From positions 2,108,001-2,172,000 of the forward strand of contig LSAX01000008.1 of the NCBI GenBank assembly GCA_001557505.1: a DNA stretch of 64,000 nucleotides, read 5' to 3'. The translations under genes and the position numbers were made by a program. The notes below the pieces were generated by a model. It ran no database searches. It had not been told where the DNA came from and was given only the letters and a program-made list of their open reading frames with translations. Numbering within the stretch: position 1 is the stretch's first letter; every line of letters starts with the position of its first letter. This document shows, in pieces, positions 60,092 to 64,000 of the stretch. Source of the DNA: Reticulascus tulasneorum (lineage: Eukaryota; Ascomycota; Sordariomycetes; Glomerellales; Reticulascaceae).

Positions 60092-60330
60092 GGTCCATGG
60101 TAGGCAAGGCTCTGGCCATTCTCTTTTTGGACAATATGCAGGAGAGGACTCAGCTACGCACAGCCTTGGAGGCAGGCATTGCGCCACGAACGAGATGCGA
60201 GTTAAGGGGCGTCGGAGTTCAGCTCGACCATTCAATCGCACTTGACAGCTCATTTCATTTCCAATTGACAGCAATTGTTCAATACTGCTCATGCCTTGTG
60301 AGCCTTGTCGGTGTGCCCGTTCAATGCATC

Positions 60331-61458
60331 ATGAGGGCGACGTTAATTCTCGAATTGGCCATTTGGCTGGCGACTAGTCGCGTAGAGGCCCGCATCGCGT
60401 ACTCGAGGCCGACCGTCACGTCGGACTGGCCCGCACTGATCACCGCTCCGCCCAGCTTTGGCCACATGGTGGAACGGAGACAATCGGTCGGTACGGAGAC
60501 CTGCGGCTACATTGACGGCGAATTCGGTATGTGAATCCGGACTACCAGAACTCACTCTGACGACTGTCTAGCGGATCCCCTCGTATGCAGAAGTGGGCAA
60601 TGCACGTTTTCCGACATCAATGGTACATCGTACTATGGGTGTTGCGAGGCCGGACAGATGGACAGCTGCTCCGTCTGGACATCTTGTGTAGATCAGCAGC
60701 ATGTCATTTCTACTGATACAAATCCCCAAATGTTAACCTGGTAAGTCGGAACACCCTTGCCCGTGCAGAAGCTAAGATGGTAGCCCTCCCGCATTCCCAA
60801 GCTGCCAAACATACACTTGGCCCGATGTCACGGCAGTTGGATACAGTTGCGCTACGGCCGGCGGTACGGTCACGGTGCATAGGACTCCCACATCGACGAC
60901 AACAGGCGGGAGCGCTTGCGGGACTGGTCGTGAAGCCTGCGGCGACGGATGCATGCCCGCGGACCAGGTCTGCTGCGAAACTTACTACTGTGAAGAGGGT
61001 TCAGTCTGCTTGGGCGACTTGGAATGTTCCGCTGGTAGCAGTTCCAGTCGAACCACCTCCTCGCGCGTATCAACCCGTGATACCTCGCAGTCTGAGACTG
61101 TGTCAACCGGCGATGCTACATCTAGCCCAACAAACGGGCCCTCGGGCAACGGCCCAATTTACGGTCAGTGATGGGTTTTTTTAATTTTACGGAACGTAGC
61201 TAAATGCCGTCCAGGCCTGACCAAACCGCAACGGATCGGAATCGGGGTCGGGATAGGCAGCATGACAGTCATGTTTGCGGCGGGAGTGATGTAGGTTTTC
61301 CATGCTGTAGCAGCGGTCTGCAGGCATTGACTTGTAGCAGATACTGCCTCCGTCGAGGACGTGATAGAAAAGACACCATGCCAGCTGCTCTTGATGGGCC
61401 CTCTCAGACTGAGAAGTCTATCCCGGCGACAGCACAGCAGATTCAGGCTTCTGGTTAA
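60331..61458 (+). CDS. Cysteine-rich single-pass surface protein
   Basis: No named family recognised. Five exons keep one frame: 60,331-60,526; 60,572-60,740; 60,802-61,163; 61,215-61,290; 61,338-61,458, giving 307 residues. The order is a signal peptide (MRATLILELAIWLATSRVEA), a first cysteine-rich part (YYGCCEAGQMDSC...), a second cysteine cluster (CGDGCMPADQVCCETYYC), a Ser/Thr-rich stalk that is likely O-glycosylated, a membrane helix (IGIGVGIGSMTVMFAAGVI) and a basic cytoplasmic stop (RYCLRRGRDRK) with a 40-residue tail. This is the layout of fungal wall-sensor-like type I membrane proteins. The last splice (GTAGGT...TTGTAG) replaces a stop codon with the expected basic juxtamembrane sequence, which supports it. 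It stands divergently to the seven-helix gene, 239 bp apart. Confidence 0.72.
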
Positions 61459-62267
61459 GCCTGAATGAGGGATCTCCGGAGCTTCTGCGACTTGCAATTC
61501 AGGGCTTCGCAATAAGCTGAGTTGGTGTACTAGACCAGGAGACTACAAAGCGAGGGAGATGCAGGCGATAGTTGACTTGCGGTCCGAGAAAGCAGCATCG
61601 GAGGGATTTTATATGAATGGCCAGCAGTGAAGAGTAATGCATACCCGGCTAAGACAAGCATCCCGTTGGAGAAGCGAGCGGCGCCAGTCACTAACTAGAA
61701 CGCTTCAATTATCTGTATGGCACTGACAGACCGGGGAGAATGCTCCCACATAAGTTACTCCGTACTTATGCTTCTTACGAAATCATGACTTGTGCAGTAC
61801 GTACCTTGGCAACAAACAAGCTGACTCATCATCCGGTGTACGCAATCTCTGGTTGCCCCCAGCCACCAGCCTCAGGCACGGAAAAGTGGATACCTGAAAC
61901 CCGCAGCGCTTGGGAAAAATGCTGCGTCATGGTTCGTCGTCACAAGGCACCCGACAACGCAAGCACCACCCACACCCAGGCAGGTCCCCACGAGACCTCG
62001 CCTCTTTCCTCCCTCTGCCTACAGTACCTAGGTACTCCGTACCTTTATTAGCACAGCAGAGCTTCCCAACCCACTCACCTTCCACCTCCTCCCGCCTGTG
62101 TCGTCAACCTTCCCTCCCCCCCATCACAACCATCAACAAACAACGCACCCGCATTGTTTGTCGAGTGCATTTCCATCGCCCGCATCCGAATCGATACTTT
62201 CTTTATCATCTCCTGCCTTTTCCGCTCTTCCAATTAATTCCGTCATCCCTCCGGAGGGCTTGCCATC
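61459..62267. promoter_or_regulatory. PEP4 promoter and leader region
   Basis: About 800 bp between the surface-protein gene and PEP4. The last 200 bases are pyrimidine-rich, as in a strong fungal 5' leader. The frame at 61,910-62,407 overlaps the PEP4 start in another phase and is not a gene. Confidence 0.5.
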
Positions 62268-63583
<1,316 letters not shown>

Positions 63584-64000
63584 ATGGCAATCGTCGTCTT
63601 TCCGCAACTGTAGTCTAGGAATACATATAGTCGTCACGAAGGTGCAGACGGGTCTTGGGTAATATCTCATATTTCTACTCTTCGATGGTTGCATACGGTG
63701 GCCTCGGGCTTTGCTTGGGGATCGAGATAGGAACTAGCAGATTGACGGACCAAATGGCAGTCAGTTTCTTTTGTACAGTAACGTGATAAACATGCGCGAT
63801 GTGCTCTCGTAATGAATCAGTAGCTGCCCATGAATGTTGTTGCCTGTGCCTGTGCCTCTGCCCGGAATCCGGAGCCATGCAGGTTCGTGACTGATCACGG
63901 GACCGGACCCACTATTGCGACCCAAACAGGCCTAGCGCATTGTTTAGCGTCTCTCAGGCTTTCAACGCAATGGCACATCAAGACACATTCTTCTCACTAA
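63584..64000. other. 3' flank of PEP4 to window end
   Basis: 417 bases with the PEP4 3' UTR; nothing else is recognised. Confidence 0.6.

Overview
The window is nuclear DNA of a filamentous ascomycete, most likely a Sordariomycete. The evidence is short introns (about 42-123 bp) with GT...AG ends and CTRAY branch points, protein-coding genes on both strands without operons, and typical families of that group: a PTH11-like receptor, a 2EXR protein, an AA9 polysaccharide monooxygenase and HET-domain debris. I assign no species. All gene models below were spliced by eye from reading-frame continuity and family fit; exon limits are given in each entry.

Bases 1-25,800 are gene-poor accessory DNA. 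They hold a 3'-truncated PTH11-like receptor gene, a 2EXR/F-box-like gene, an AA9 gene with a complete histidine brace, and then a direct duplication of about 5 kb (about 8,057-13,090 and 16,724-22,015). Each duplicated copy carries one small two-exon gene that is not apparent as a conventional long ORF. A third, more divergent paralogue stands outside the duplication at 23,125-23,586. The three share an ATG-proximal motif, a phase-2 intron at the same place and a TATTTAA element 320-360 bp upstream. The two duplicated copies keep open frames although the surrounding DNA has diverged strongly. Between the copies sit a gene for a small secreted ten-cysteine protein and a broken HET-domain gene whose 5' end is cut off exactly at the left edge of the second copy. 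This block is the most novel part of the window.

Bases 25,800-64,000 are conserved core genome. GRC3 (rRNA-processing polynucleotide kinase) and RPA34 (RNA polymerase I subunit) stand head to head. They are followed by AUR1 (inositol phosphorylceramide synthase), a Ca2+/calmodulin-dependent kinase, an ICT1-like mitochondrial peptidyl-tRNA hydrolase, NAB3 (RNA-binding termination factor), a RidA enamine deaminase, a ferric-reductase-like flavocytochrome, a VanZ-like membrane protein, SPT7 (SAGA scaffold with bromodomain and histone fold), cytosolic serine hydroxymethyltransferase, a seven-helix membrane protein, a cysteine-rich single-pass surface protein and the vacuolar aspartic protease PEP4. 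An unusually long stretch of about 5 kb between AUR1 and the kinase gene holds no gene I can support.

No tRNA, rRNA, CRISPR array, transposase or reverse transcriptase was recognised.
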